DNA of 64,000 nt from Aselliscus stoliczkanus (lineage: Eukaryota; Chordata; Mammalia; Chiroptera; Hipposideridae). The notes below the pieces were generated by a model that ran no database searches, was not told the origin of the DNA, and worked only from the letters and a program-made list of their open reading frames with translations. The first letter of the stretch is position 1, and every line of letters starts with the position of its first letter. Made by a program: the position numbers and the translations under genes. This document shows positions 48,263 to 59,279 of this stretch, piece by piece. The stretch covers positions 87,974,271-88,038,270 of the forward strand of contig CM066737.1 of NCBI GenBank assembly GCA_033961575.1, in the 5' to 3' direction.

Positions 48263-51180
48263 ATAGCAGTTTCCTTTCAGAAGTAAATATGGGAAAAGAT
48301 GATATTTACAGGTGTTTATAACCATTTGCTCACACGAGTCATTTTGAGAAATGAAAACTGGGGAGTCACTCGAAAGCAATTTTATGTATATTTTTAAATA
48401 AAGTTCAGTATACTTCAAACCAGAGTATCACTGAAATCTGGAAATCACTTTCAGGGGAAAATATACCAAATAATCCATTTTGTATTACCTTATATTTGAG
48501 CTTTACGTTTTTATATATCTGAAAGTATATTGTTTCCATTTTAAGATAGCTTTTTTCCTACTGAAACATTGTTACTAAGGGAATATTGGCAAGATTTGAA
48601 GTACATATTTTGTAAATAATTTCTAAAGATTTTATTATAAACCTTAAAATAGAAGACAGAATTTGAGGTTATTGTTTGTATACACATCCTACAATCAACG
48701 TCTTATTTAAAATCCTACTTTGGTAAGAGTTTTCAACTCATGAAAGTATGTTTGAGCTTACTTCTTGGTATAAAACAGGACTGAAGACATCTGTCAAGTG
48801 TAGACATTTTCCTTTTTAAATTGTGTGCTGAGGTTTAAGCAAGTACTGAATTGAATTTTATGTTTTGTCTTTGTGAGATGCCCATATATTTTCATGACTA
48901 CAGAAAAGGACCAACAGAAATGATGCCATTTTAAATACTGGAAATCACACTCACGCTTTTCGTAGTAGTATTGAAACAAGGAACTTAGCTGTAGGTACCA
49001 ATGACATTAAAAATCCAATAAGTTGTTTTTAAAGTTTATTTTTATCAGACATGATTAACAATACATTCAGTTTATCAGATATTACTGTCCCCTGCTCCAG
49101 CTCTGTTCAATTTCTACTATATGTACTTTGACATTCATACAAATAGGTTTACCCTTTAGGTGGGTAAAGGTCTGCAATGAGACATTCTGACAGCAAGGGA
49201 ACAGTTGTCGCTTTACACTAAGTGGAAGAAAACTAAACAGCAGTCATCTGCCTGTTATGATGGAGAACAGAGCATAGTTAAATTAAGAGTTGCTTGAGAC
49301 CTATCTCTCAACCTGATTAGATGGCAAATAGGTCCCTCATTTGGTTCCCTAGATAAATTGCCTGTGGTCTCTCATTTCCCTTCTCAGCCTGTTGAAGGCA
49401 CTTATTGCATAATACTTGAAAAAATCAAAGTACTTTTAGGTTCAAATTGTTTGTGTTATGAATCCCCTTTAAAAACCACTTCTCTTCTTAAAGAGAGACC
49501 ATTGTTTTAAAATATTATTTATTTCAAAGTTGAGGCCTACATTATTCTCTGTGTTATCAATGAATTCTTATTTAAACAAGCTTTTCAACTAGAAGTGTGA
49601 ATTAGCAGCATAGTTCATAGTCTTCTGTTTTTCCTTATTTTACATATCTAGACTTCATCTTTCAGTTGTGAAAGTTACTTCACTATCTATTTTTTTCTCA
49701 ACAGTGTGTAAATAAGGGTCTTATTGAATTTATTTGATACTGTGAATCAGAGTGGCAAGGATGCTATTTTAAAATATTAAGGACTTAAATTATATAAACC
49801 CATGTGCAAATGCCTTCCAGAAATTAAAATTTCCTTTTGTAAGAAGGGTGTTTAACAAATAAACGTCTTACAGATTTGAAGTGAGAGGCAGAGAGGTCAA
49901 TTCATGGAGCATGTCAAAATTAAGAAAAAAGTTGACTAAAAAGTAGGTACTTCATCATTTTTTCATCATATTTTCAGGTAAGGTAAGGAACTATTGAGGG
50001 ATAGAAATGGAAATAATAGATACTATAGAGATCCTAGGGATTTTTCTATCACCATAGCAACCACGGGAACTATGGTTTCATTTTGAGAGGGTCAGAAACT
50101 GTAAAGATCACTTATTTCTAGATGAACTAAAATAGTGAAAAGCTATAAAAGATCTCATCTCTGACTTTAAACTATGGAAACTGCTACAGAATTTTCTTTG
50201 GTGCATATACCATTTTTTCTGTGTGCAATGCCTCAGGGACAAGAATATGTGTAAGGATTTTAAAAAGGATTTCCTGGACTCTAGCCAATTTTGAAAGCAT
50301 TCTCTGAGAATGCACCAAGGAGCTATTATCTAGATATCCAGGGAGTATGACATCCCCTGCCCCAGTTTTTGCTTTTTGCTTTTCTCATTTAAGATAGAAA
50401 GTTTCCTTGCCTTTGCAACATGCTGCCCAGCATTGCTAAAACCATTCGTAACTCGATTCTGAGCAACTGTACCACTTTCCAGAGAATTAGGGACTCTGCA
50501 CAGATTCAGGTTAAACTCAGGAAGCTTTGCAAGCTCAAATCCTCAGAGAGAGAAAACACACACACACCTCATCAAAGCCATCAATGGATTACTTTTATTC
50601 TAGTGGGGCAAATTGTCTTTCCCTTCTCTTGAATTTTACTCCCCACCCCCAGGAGATTATAGGCATTCATTTCAAGTGTTTGGGCTCCCGATGTACAGAC
50701 AAAGGTGGCTGGTGGCCCCAATGTGAATTTAAGTAATCAGCCAGTCAGTAAGCTGGCTGCATGTTATCAAGGGGAGAACCTGTAAGAGTTCTGGGTCTTT
50801 GTCCTTGGGCTGGCAGCCACACTAAAATGGAGCCCATGACTTCTCCATCATCAGTAGTTGAGCCAGTGCAAATGGTAGTGGAATTAGGCTGCAAAAAGGT
50901 CAGTCAAGTTAACAAACAGGAAAGAAGTCATGTCAGCACATGCTCCCAGAACCTGATCTAATCAGGCGTATGGGATAGCCCTAAAAATTCCACCCAAAGC
51001 TGTGGGTCACCAGAAGATGGTCATGAAATTTTGCCAGGTGAATTACAAAACAAAAAAGAAGATGGGCACTGGACTTATCAGCAGGGGCATGACTTCATAG
51101 ACTGTGTAGCTGCCTGACCACTGCACTGCCTGATCACTGCACTATACATCTGAATCTGAAGTGGAATAATTTTGAATGTC
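48263..51180. other. Intronic sequence, mostly unique
   Basis: 2.9 kb with no repeat family identified. 50500-51000 is richer in G and C, but its short open frames show no known similarity. Confidence 0.5.
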
Positions 51181-51184
51181 AAAT

Positions 51185-51450
51185 ATATGTACAGTCACGG
51201 GACATAAAGTACAGCAAAGGGAAAATAGTCAATGTAATTTTAACAACTGTTGGGCTGTCGGAAAAGTCATGATGTATTTTTTCCATGTTTTTCGTTGCAA
51301 AAATGCATCATGACTTTTCTGACAACCCAATATATACGATGTCAGAGGGGTAGTAGATTGTTGGGGTTATCACTTTGCGTGGGGTGTAACTGTCTAATAA
51401 TTATGTTGTTTTGTACACCTGAAACTAATGTAAAAAATAAATTGGAAAAA
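51185..51450 (+). mobile_element. L1 3' end, sense, split by a mariner MITE
   Basis: TACAGTCACGGGACATAAAG before, and GTCAGAGGGGTAGTAGATTG, GGGGTTATCACTTTGCGTGG and TTGTACACCTGAAACTAATG after the MITE, are consecutive L1 3'UTR pieces. Confidence 0.82.
51250..51330. mobile_element. 81-bp mariner-type MITE
   Basis: Inverted ends of about 31 bp. The left end begins TTGGGCTGTCGGAAAAGTCA; the reverse complement of the right end begins TTGGGTTGTCAGAAAAGTCA. There are three mismatches over the arm. TA follows the right end, but the left target site has decayed. It sits inside the L1 3' end. Confidence 0.9.
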
Positions 51451-51744
51451 AACTTCACAAAAAGAAAATATAAGAGGCATGCTTGAGTGCACTGACTTCT
51501 AGCACGTGGCTAACATAGCAAGTCCATTCCATCTTTTTTTACAAAAACCAATAACATTTTTGTTACATTATTCAGTTTTGTTTTTATTAATCATAAACAT
51601 TTCTTTAATAAAGAAGTGTTGTATGTCAAATAAAGCAAGCCACAATGTAGTCCTAAGCTATTTTCAATTTGTCGTGAAAGAGGATGACAGCGGAAAACAG
51701 CCCGATTTATGTTTTCACCGTTTCGGAGTGCTGAAATTGCTCTC

Positions 51745-52000
51745 GATAGATCACCAGTGACCTCCTAAATTGCCACAGCTGACCCCCCCTCCTGTTTCTA
51801 GCTGTCTTTGCCTTGTTGACAGCTTCCTCCATCCTTCCTGGTGTTCTTTCTTCCCTTGGTTTTGAAATCCTTTACTGTTCTGATTCTCCCCTGAGGTCTG
51901 ATGAGAATTACTCTTTGGGCATATTCATCTATTTCCTCTGCCCCTGCCTCCCACAGAAGTTCATCTGTAGGCAACCTTGCTTTTCATGCTTTTCACTCTG
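51745..52000 (+). mobile_element. L2 LINE fragment, sense
   Basis: GATCACCAGTGACCTCCTAA, TTCCTCCATCCTTCCTGGTG and CTTCCCTTGGTTTTGAAATC follow the L2 reverse transcriptase region as I recall it. Short open frames over it are L2 relics. Confidence 0.6.
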
Positions 52001-52483
52001 AAATCCTTTCCTTGTGCAATTTGACCAGCATTGACTATCCATTCTGGGATGTCATACTCATAGAAGACACTTTTAACCTACATTCCTCCAGATATGTACT
52101 TTCACAGGGTATTTCTGTGTTGTCACGGCCTCCATTCTCTTGTAGGATAACACTCGACATGTCAGATGAATATTCTGACCACAAAGTTAAATCAAGTTGC
52201 TTAACAAAAGTAGTGAAGCCTTCCAATCACGAGGTATACATGGACTTGAAGAGAACACCTTGGAATTTTATAAACAACCCCTCTCTGAAATTAATTCACA
52301 TCACCCACAACCATTGCGTCTTATCCTGTTTCTAGCTAATTTGCAAGATCTGGGAACACAGGGTTTTTTTGTTTTGTTTTGTTTTGTTTCGGTTACCACT
52401 ATAAGATTGACTTTTACCCCTTACAACTGGTATTAACAATAGTCTCCCCTGTTTCTACAGCTTAGTTCTCCCCCAAGGCAGAT

Positions 52484-52603
52484 ATTTTTATTTTTATTTT
52501 TTTATTTTTTTGAGGGCAGTGTCACTGACCCTCATATGTGGGACCTGAACCGGGGCTGCTGGCTTCCCAAGCCAGCGCTTAACCACCGCGCCACTCGGCC
52601 GGC
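52484..52603 (-). mobile_element. tRNA-derived SINE, family A, antisense
   Basis: A T-rich tail, GAGGGCAGTGTCACTGACCC, the arm GGCTTCCCAAGCCAGCGC and the end GCCACTCGGCCGGCC. Flanked by CCCCAAGGCAGAT copies at about 52471-52483 and 52604-52616. Confidence 0.93.
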
Positions 52604-53079
52604 CCCCAAGGCAGATCTTTATGCAACACAGACAGAAGTCTTAGAATACAGCAGGAGAAGCCCCTAAGGTCTACCCATAGCCTCTCTAGTGCTGCCCAAT
52701 TTGCCTTGTGGAGTTTGCTTCAGAGCCTGCCTTCTGGGAAGCTGCAGGCTCAGCCATAGCCACTTTCTATCTAGCCTTGTCTCCATTTCACACATGGTTA
52801 AAATCTTCCTCAGTTTTGCCTGAAAGTAGGCAAAAAATATTCCTTTTATTGATACTTGTTAGGGTTTTTATATCTATATTTCTTATGTCAGGAAACACAA
52901 GATCTCTGGATCAGGGAACATATCACCAATTACTCAAGAGCATCTTTGCACCAGTTCCCATGCCCCAGATCCCCGTAGGAAAATGCAATGAGGGCCAGAT
53001 GTTTGTCATGCGAGCATTGCAGTACAGGAGATAAAACCCCCAAATTATGAATATCAGAGCTTATATAAGGAAGCTGGTG

Positions 53080-53111
53080 AGAGAGAGTGTGTGTGTGTGT
53101 GGCGGGGGGGG

Positions 53112-53146
<35 letters not shown>
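53080..53146. repeat. (AG)n-(GT)n-(G)n-(AG)n compound repeat
   Basis: GAGAGAG, (GT)n, a run of G, then (AG)n over about 65 bp. Confidence 0.95.
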
Positions 53147-53148
<2 letters not shown>

Positions 53149-53348
53149 GACTTTTGCTATGGAATGTAAACATATCCTCTCCAGGGAGAGGAGAAGGTAG
53201 TGGTCTGTTGTTCTTGGAAGGTAAGTTAGAATACAGCAATACCTCGGTTTGTGAGCATAATTCAGTCTGGAAATAAGCTATTCATATTGCAAGACATCAT
53301 TTGTTTACTAAGTAAAATGTATTATTAGGTTGGTGCAAAAGTAATTGC

Positions 53349-53555
53349 TAGGCCAGCCAAGTAGCTCAGTTGGTTAAGAGTTCACTCAAGAGTTTACCAC
53401 GTTAAAATGTATTAGAAATGTTTGCTCATCTTGCAGAACACTCACAAACCTCTGAGCTCTGAGCAACAGGGTCACTGGTTTGATTACCGGCCTGAGCTGA
53501 ACTGCTGTTGAACTGCCAACAGGTAGCAGGATGACTCAGCTAAAAAAAAAAAAAA
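53349..53555 (+). mobile_element. tRNA-derived SINE, family B, carrying a 59-bp foreign patch
   Basis: The head AGGCCAGCCAAGTAGCTCAG runs to CACTCAAGAGT. It then breaks into unrelated sequence (53392-53450) and resumes at CTGAGCTCTGAGCAACAGG to the end GTAGCAGGATGACTCAGCTA with poly(A). The 12-bp duplication AAAAGTAATTGC (53337-53348 and 53556-53567) lies within the MADE1-like element. About five SINE bases were lost where the patch sits. Confidence 0.9.
53392..53450 (-). repeat. 59-bp patch copied from the inverted MITE at 54048-54106
   Basis: The reverse complement of this stretch equals 54048-54106 at 58 of 59 positions, the single difference being ACA against ACG. The corresponding part of the surrounding local MITE differs at several more positions (for example CTTGTGGAATAC against CTTGCAGAACAC). 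So the distal inverted copy, not the local one, is the best source in this window. Confidence 0.85.
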
Positions 53556-53789
53556 AAAAGTAATTGCGATTTTTGCCATTACAAGTAAAGGCACAAACTG
53601 CTATTACATTTGCACCAACCTAATAGAAATGTTTGCTCATCTTGTGGAATACTTGCAAACCAAGTTACTTGCAATCCAAGTTTTACTGTATAAGCAAAGG
53701 GCTCCAGAATGAGAAGTTTGTAAACCTCTCTGGAGCAATGTACTAGTCTAAACTCCAAGGTATATTCACTATTCAATCATTCCTTAACC

Positions 53790-54330
53790 CAGATTTCGAT
53801 GCTGTTTGCTCAGAAAGCCCAGACCGTGCAGAAATATGGCCCAACAGTAGTTGCCATCTCACTCCTCTTCTCAAAATCTAACACCGGTTGCCTATTAGAT
53901 ATGTGTTGTCTGATGTCCCAAACGCTCTCAATACTATTATGTTTAAAACTGAACCCATCACTTACACATGTACACACACACACAGGAATGTACTGGAAAC
54001 TGTTCATCCATCTGAAATACAGTAAAACCTTGGATTGCAAGTAACATGGTTTGTGAGTGTTCTGCAAGATGAGCAAACATTTCTAATACGTTTTAACGTG
54101 GTAAACGAAAGATGTCTTGCAATACAAGTAGTTTGTTTCTGGAACAAATTATGCTCTCAAACCAAGGTATTACTGTACTTTTACTCAGTGACACCACTAT
54201 TCACCTGGGTATTCAGGCCTGAAACCTTGGGAGTTGTTATTCAAGTCTTTCCTCTTCTTCACCCAACACACAGTCATTGAGTTCTGCCATCTTCTTCCTT
54301 TTAAACTCCTTTCTCAATTCAGTGCAATAA
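53790..54330 (+). mobile_element. L2 LINE fragment, sense, split by a MITE
   Basis: GTTGCCTATTAGATATGTG, GATGTCCCAAACGCTCTCAA and AAAACTGAACCCATCAC precede the MITE; GAAACCTTGGGAGTTGTTAT and CAAGTCTTTCCTCTTC follow it. They are consecutive L2 segments. Confidence 0.75.
54020..54175 (+). mobile_element. 156-bp MITE, intact ends
   Basis: Starts CAGTAAAACCTTGG and ends CCAAGGTATTACTG, inverted repeats with one mismatch in 14, flanked by TA at 54018-54019 and 54176-54177. TA target and CAGT ends fit the Tc1/mariner superfamily, perhaps pogo/Tigger. It encodes no transposase. It is the best-preserved of three copies in the window and lies inside the L2. Confidence 0.92.
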
Positions 54331-54639
54331 TGAATAACAACTAGATATCTGATTACCTTAATGGATTTTTGTTAATTCTGTAGAAGTGATAATGGTATTA
54401 TGTGTACTTTCCTTGAAAAGAGTTGATATATGTTGGAAACACATGCTGAAGTATTGATGGATAAAATATTATATCAATTTATTTGAAAATAATCCAGTTG
54501 AGAAGATGAGGATATGGGATCATAATGAAACAAGGTTGTCTGTGGCTTCATAATGGTCGACTCTGGACAGTAGATTCATGGCGACTATTTGTAATATTTT
54601 CCTGTGTTTGTATATATTTGAAATTTTCTATAATACTTT

Positions 54640-55180
54640 ATAACTCATGGTTTCCCACTGGTTACTGAACGATATACAGAATTGTCAAAGCATATCATTA
54701 AACATCTCCAGCCTCTGTTTGCTGACCCATCTTCCCCTAATCCTCTACATCTCCAAAAAGTCAGCCAAATGAGTATGCTCATGTTCCCTATCTTAGCATG
54801 TGTGTAACATACTAACTATAATGTTCTTCCCCCTTCAACTACTCAATTGTGTCACCTTCAAACTGCACTTCCTTCATGAACCCTTTCCTGAGCTTGTGAC
54901 CAAATGTGATATTAATATATAATTCATTCCTTCTCTGAAACTCCAGAAAAGATTCGGTACCACTTAGACCACTCATCATATTCTTTCTTATAATACAGTT
55001 GGGTCTCCTACAATTTTATTTTTAACTTCAGTCCTCCAAATCATACCCTCCCTTACTACCAGAATCTGATCAATTTAAAACTTCTCAAAAACAAATGAAT
55101 AAAACTGTGATTCACCTACCTTTGCATTCTCTGTATTGATCCTTTTACATGGAAGAGCTCAATCAACATTTGCTCAGAGG
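54640..55180 (+). mobile_element. Possible L2-type LINE fragment
   Basis: Pyrimidine-rich, with CACTTCCTTCATGAACCC and TTTCCTGAGCTTGTGACC, which resemble the L2 3' region. The match is too weak to set borders. Confidence 0.4.
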
Positions 55181-55379
55181 ACTTCTCTATAACAAGTCAG
55201 ATGAGCAAAATAAAAATTCATAATAGCAAGACCAGCCAAATATGTAATTTTTAGCTAATGTTTTTGAAAAGCAGTATTTTTAAAGAATTTCATCACATAA
55301 TGAGTTTTTTGCCCCCTTAAATACATTCTAGATACAAAATTATGGATTTAATTTATGGAGTTCATTGGTTTCTTCATTT

Positions 55380-56700
55380 ATTCAATGGAAATGCAGTAGT
55401 ACCTACCATGTACCAGGCACAGGTTTGAGCTCTGGAAACCCAATAGAGAGCAAGACAGATGATATCCCTACACTCATAGGGTCTAGTCTCATGGTGTAAA
55501 GAGACCACTAGATCCATAATTTTATGATAATCATAAGTGCCATGAAGAATACAGGAAATGCAGAGTGATTTGGGCTGCTGTTGAAAATAGAGTGATAGAG
55601 AAGGTTCCTTTGATGTGAGAAAGAATTAAGGGAGCCAGCCATATAAAATTGTTGGAGGAGAAGAATATTTTGGCCAGGGAAAAAAATAGCAAGTGCAGAA
55701 ACCTTGAAGGAAGAGTACCCTAGGCATGCTTGAGGGACACAGACGGGCTAATGATGCCGAAATAGTGTGAACTTGGAAGACACTAGGAAATGATAAGATT
55801 GGAATTGGAGGACACTTCCAACCAAGTCATAGAGCTTTGAAGATCATGGTAAAGATGATGGGTTTGATGTAGAGCCATTGGAGGGTTTGGAGTGGAGGAG
55901 TAATATAATCTGATTTATGTTTTAAAAGAACCTCTTTGGTTCTTGTCTGGAAAATGGACTGGGAGAGGGGCAAGACTGGAATCAGGATAGTATCAGTAGC
56001 TATTGCAATAACCCCGGTGAGATATAATGATAACTTATATCAGAACTATAGCTAGGGTGGTAATGGAAAGTGCTCAAATTCTAGACGTATTCTAAAAAGA
56101 GAGCCCACAGGGTTCTCTAATGATTTGAATACTGGAAGTTAAAAAAGAAAGCTCAAGGATGATTCCAAGGTTGTCAGCCTGAATAACTATAAATTGATAT
56201 GTCATTTACTGAAATGGGGAAATGATAGGAAGAGAAGGTTAAGGGGATGCAGTTCAGAATTTGGTTGGGGCCGTATAATAATAAGTTTGAGATGCTCATC
56301 AGATATCCAAGTGTCAAGAAACTAGTTGGATCTTTTGAGTCCAGAGTTCAGAGTTGACATCAGGGCTGGAGATACAATTTGGGAGCCATTGTCGTAGAGA
56401 GGGTATTTACAGACATAGGACCAAGGAAAGAAGTGTGAAAACTAAGCTAGAACACTCGATAATATTAACAGGTTAGTTAAAAAAGAAGGATTCGGCACAG
56501 GAGCCTGAGAGGCAGTAGACAAGAAAGTGGAAGAAAAATCAGAAGTGTTCAGGTTACAGAAGCCAAATGAAGACAGAGTTTTAAGATGGAGGGAGGGGTC
56601 ACCTGTATCAAGATCAGGACTGTGAATTACCCATTGAATTTGGGCCTGTTGAAACCGCTGGGTTTCAGGACTGATGATTTTAAGAAGTCAATAATTAACC
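55380..56700 (-). mobile_element. L2 LINE, antisense, long copy
   Basis: From the reversed L2 end (CTACCATGTACCAGGCACAG) through GGGAGCCAGCCATATAAAAT, AGCCATTGGAGGGTTTGGAG, AATATAATCTGATTTATG, CAAGGATGATTCCAAGGTTG, GTTTGAGATGCTCATCAGAT and CATTGAATTTGGGCCTG. About 1.3 kb, the longest continuous L2 in the window. It stops about 100 bp before exon 43. Confidence 0.85.
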
Positions 56701-56806
56701 ATTGCAAGACTATTTGTGACTTCTGGGGTTTATACATTTTCTTTTTTTCCTCTTTCCCTAGACAGCTGATTCATTTCTGATGTGTTTTATAATTTCAATA
56801 TTACAG

Positions 56807-56979
56807 AATATAAAAGACAGCCTGCAACAAATCACAGGTCGGATTGACATGATTCACAATAAGAAGACAGCAGCATTGCAAAGCGCCACCCCTGAGGAAA
56901 GAGCGAAGCTCCAGGAAGCTCTCTCACGGCTGGATTTCCAATGGGAAAAAGTTACCAAGATGTACAAAGACCGCCAAGG
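56807..56979 (+). CDS. DMD: Dystrophin exon 43 (spectrin-like repeat 16)
   Basis: 173 bp: 57 codons and two bases of the next, so it starts in phase 0 and ends after the second base of a Gly codon (GG|G). It begins NIKDSLQQITGRIDMIHNKK and ends EKVTKMYKDRQ. The acceptor AG is at 56805-56806, after TTCAATATTAC; the donor GTAGGT starts at 56980. Recalled human numbering is about residues 2040-2097, inside spectrin-like repeat 16, with the repeat's conserved Trp in FQWEKV. Repeats 16-17 anchor nNOS in published work. A few changes against the human sequence as recalled (SER to THR or ASN class and VAL to ALA, GLU class) are spread evenly. Because it is not a multiple of three, loss of this exon alone would break the frame. 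Confidence 0.97.
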
Positions 56980-57699
56980 GTAGGTAATGCTTTCATTTTA
57001 CTGAATGATTGTACCTGTTTTTAGGGGACCCTTGAGTTCATATCAATGTTCTCCACTGAAAGAGAGGTGGGAAGGAAAAGAGAGAGAGAGAAGTATTCCT
57101 AATATTAGAAAAAGGTAAGTGGAAGAACAAATAACAATGAGTGGTTCAGACTCATGAGCTGAACTCTAGAAATTATTTTCTACTGAAGTTAACATTATAT
57201 TGGAGCACTACATTAGCCCTTAAAATTCAGGTAATGTCAAAGCAGTTGTGATCATTGAATTGAGTTGGTGTAAGTAATTGTGTAATATAAAATGTATATC
57301 TTTGTCAAATCTGCATCCTGTATATTTATGGCAGTTTGATACTTAGATTAATATGTTTGAAATGTAAGCTATCAACAAAAAGTTGATTTTCACTTATTCT
57401 TTCTATTTTGAAGGCATTGCTTTACATCCTGAAGTCCCCCCACTTATATTTTGGCTATGAGGAATTTGTTAGGTTTATTTAAAATACTGTTTTAATGCTT
57501 AGTTTAATAAAAAATATCTAGCTTTTGCCCAAAATGTTTACATTCATATCCATCCTTTAGCCTCACACCACAAGAAGGTAGACTATTGTTTTCTCTTCAA
57601 ATTTTAGATTAAAAGTAACAGTGTTCTAAAGTCTTTAAAACAATTTGTTTCAAAGATTGGGAGTCTCAAGACAGGCTTCATCATTATTTTCAGAGGAAA

Positions 57700-58150
57700 T
57701 CAAATCATTTTTAACAGTTATAGGGAACCTCCTAAATATCTCTGGTATCTGTCCATGTCTAACATCCTTACTTTTATTTGAATTCTTCATTTACTACATT
57801 AGGTTCCTCGACCGAAACTTCCAGCAGAAATCTTGGATATCTCCAATGGGCATCCCTACTTTGTTCCCAATTGTCTTTTATCCAGAGTTGTTTTTCTAAA
57901 TTGTAAGAACTTCAGTACTATAATCTCATTTCCCTTAGAAGAAAGTCCATACTCATTAATTGGGCATATAAGGCCTTCACGTGCCCCCTGCTCATCTGGT
58001 CAGCCTTGCTGTTTATCAGTTTTCACCTGAACTATAGCCCCTCCTAGTTCTGCTCTAGCAAAATTAAATTAGTTTGAAGATTTTCTCATATTTTGTGCCC
58101 CTGCTGGCCTGTCTGTCCTTCAGGTCTCCCCTGATACGTTACTTCTTTCT
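57700..58150 (+). mobile_element. Possible L2-type LINE fragment, sense
   Basis: GAAGAAAGTCCATACTCATT, TATAAGGCCTTCACGTGCC and CTGTCCTTCAGGTCTCCCCT resemble the L2 3' region. Divergent. Confidence 0.45.
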
Positions 58151-58339
58151 TAAAATCCTAAAACTGTCAAGTGATTATAAAGTCTAGAAACTCACATATC
58201 ATTTTATCATGTAATGTAATAGAATATCAGACTTTATATAGTTGCCAATGTTGCCAGACTTGGTGGCTCCGAAGCGACCTACCCCTGGAACTTACCACAT
58301 AGTAATCAATTCCTTTATTTTTGTGCCTACTGCACAAGT

Positions 58340-59270
58340 TCCTTAAAGACAAGTGCAATGTTTTATTTTGTGTGAATGGCTCAGCACCAATATAGTCCTG
58401 GATCCAAGCTGGGTGTTCAGTGTGTCTGGACTCAAGCCTCCTCCCAGAAACCTGAGAAAATTTCTCTCTGAATGGTCTAATGGTTTTATCTCAATTTGTT
58501 GGAAAACAGGTGATCGATCCCAGAGTATCCAAAGCCAGCCTTGATAAAACAAAGGAAAGAGACTTAGCAACAATATGCATATACTATAAAAAACAAACTT
58601 CTAATGCCATCATGGTGCACCTTCTCGCAATATCCCCCACTGAGTCATTGAGCCGCTGCAAGCTACTGCAGTGAGGTCAATTTCATCACCCTCTTTTGGG
58701 TGCTCATTCCACAGTTGGGATGTTTTTGGCTCTGTTCTCTTCTCTCAGACAGCGTTTTCTCCCAGCCATCCAGGCCACCAACACCATCTCCTAAGGACCT
58801 TGGAGGTGGGGGTGGGGGGATCTTGGGTAGCCAGTGGTTACTGGGCTTCGATAGGCACCTACTGCTCTGCACTGAAGCAGAGGTGAGACTTTCTGCTTTT
58901 TGAGGCTTCTCCCCCACTATATTTATGTCATCTTTGGCCAGTGAGCTAGGTATTCCTTCTCCCAGGGTCATATAGGTGTTTTTCTTTCAGTTCACTGTTA
59001 ACTGTAGACTTTAAAAGAAGCAGAAGCACTAGCAGCATTCCATAGAAAGGGTAAACTACAGTCTCGCCCCAAATCTGGGACCTTCCATATGCCTTGCAAA
59101 GGATAGAGTGTCTCTAACCCCATTAGACTCACTCTTTTCATATCCGGAGGCTGGAAGGGTATCTTAATTTTATGCTAATTGGCCTTCTCTAGGAATTGGT
59201 CAGGAACTGTGACATTTCCTATGGCTTTTAGGCTAGTTTCAGGTAAAACTGGTTTAAATAATTGCTTATG
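58340..59270. other. GC-richer intronic block, unassigned
   Basis: Contains a G-rich run (GGTGGGGGTGGGGGG near 58806). Possibly an old LTR or other repeat, but no class can be given. Confidence 0.35.
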
Positions 59271-59279
59271 AGCACAGGC

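Larger units (their letters stand above)
53325..53623. mobile_element. MADE1-like mariner MITE, interrupted by a SINE
   Basis: The left piece TTAGGTTGGTGCAAAAGTAA (from 53325) and the right piece ending GCACCAACCTAA (53623) are the inverted ends of a MADE1/Hsmar1-type element. TA flanks it at 53323-53324 and 53624-53625. Without the SINE it is about 90 bp; the MADE1 consensus is about 80 bp as I recall. The interior GCGATTTTTGCCATTAC also fits. Confidence 0.85.
53234..53688 (-). mobile_element. 156-bp-class MITE, interrupted
   Basis: Left end CAGCAATACCTCGG; the right end finishes CCAAGTTTTACTG; TA on both sides (53232-53233 and 53689-53690). The MITE parts (53234-53324 and 53626-53688) join to about 154 bp and align in reverse orientation with the element at 54020-54175. 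A MADE1-like element splits it at a TA site. Confidence 0.88.
33698..56806 (+). other. DMD: Intron 42, complete (23.1 kb)
   Basis: From donor GTAAAA at 33698 to acceptor AG at 56805-56806. Its length is in the class of the human intron, about 22-23 kb as I recall. It holds the nested repeats listed separately and no other supported gene. Confidence 0.95.

Noticed and set aside
51901..52335. 144-codon + strand frame
   Set aside because: Its start overlaps an L2 fragment and nothing resembles a host protein; better explained as a LINE relic.
10160..53555. Strand bias: all five family B SINEs lie in the gene's sense direction
   Set aside because: Five of five is not strong evidence for such a small number; a whole-gene count would be needed.
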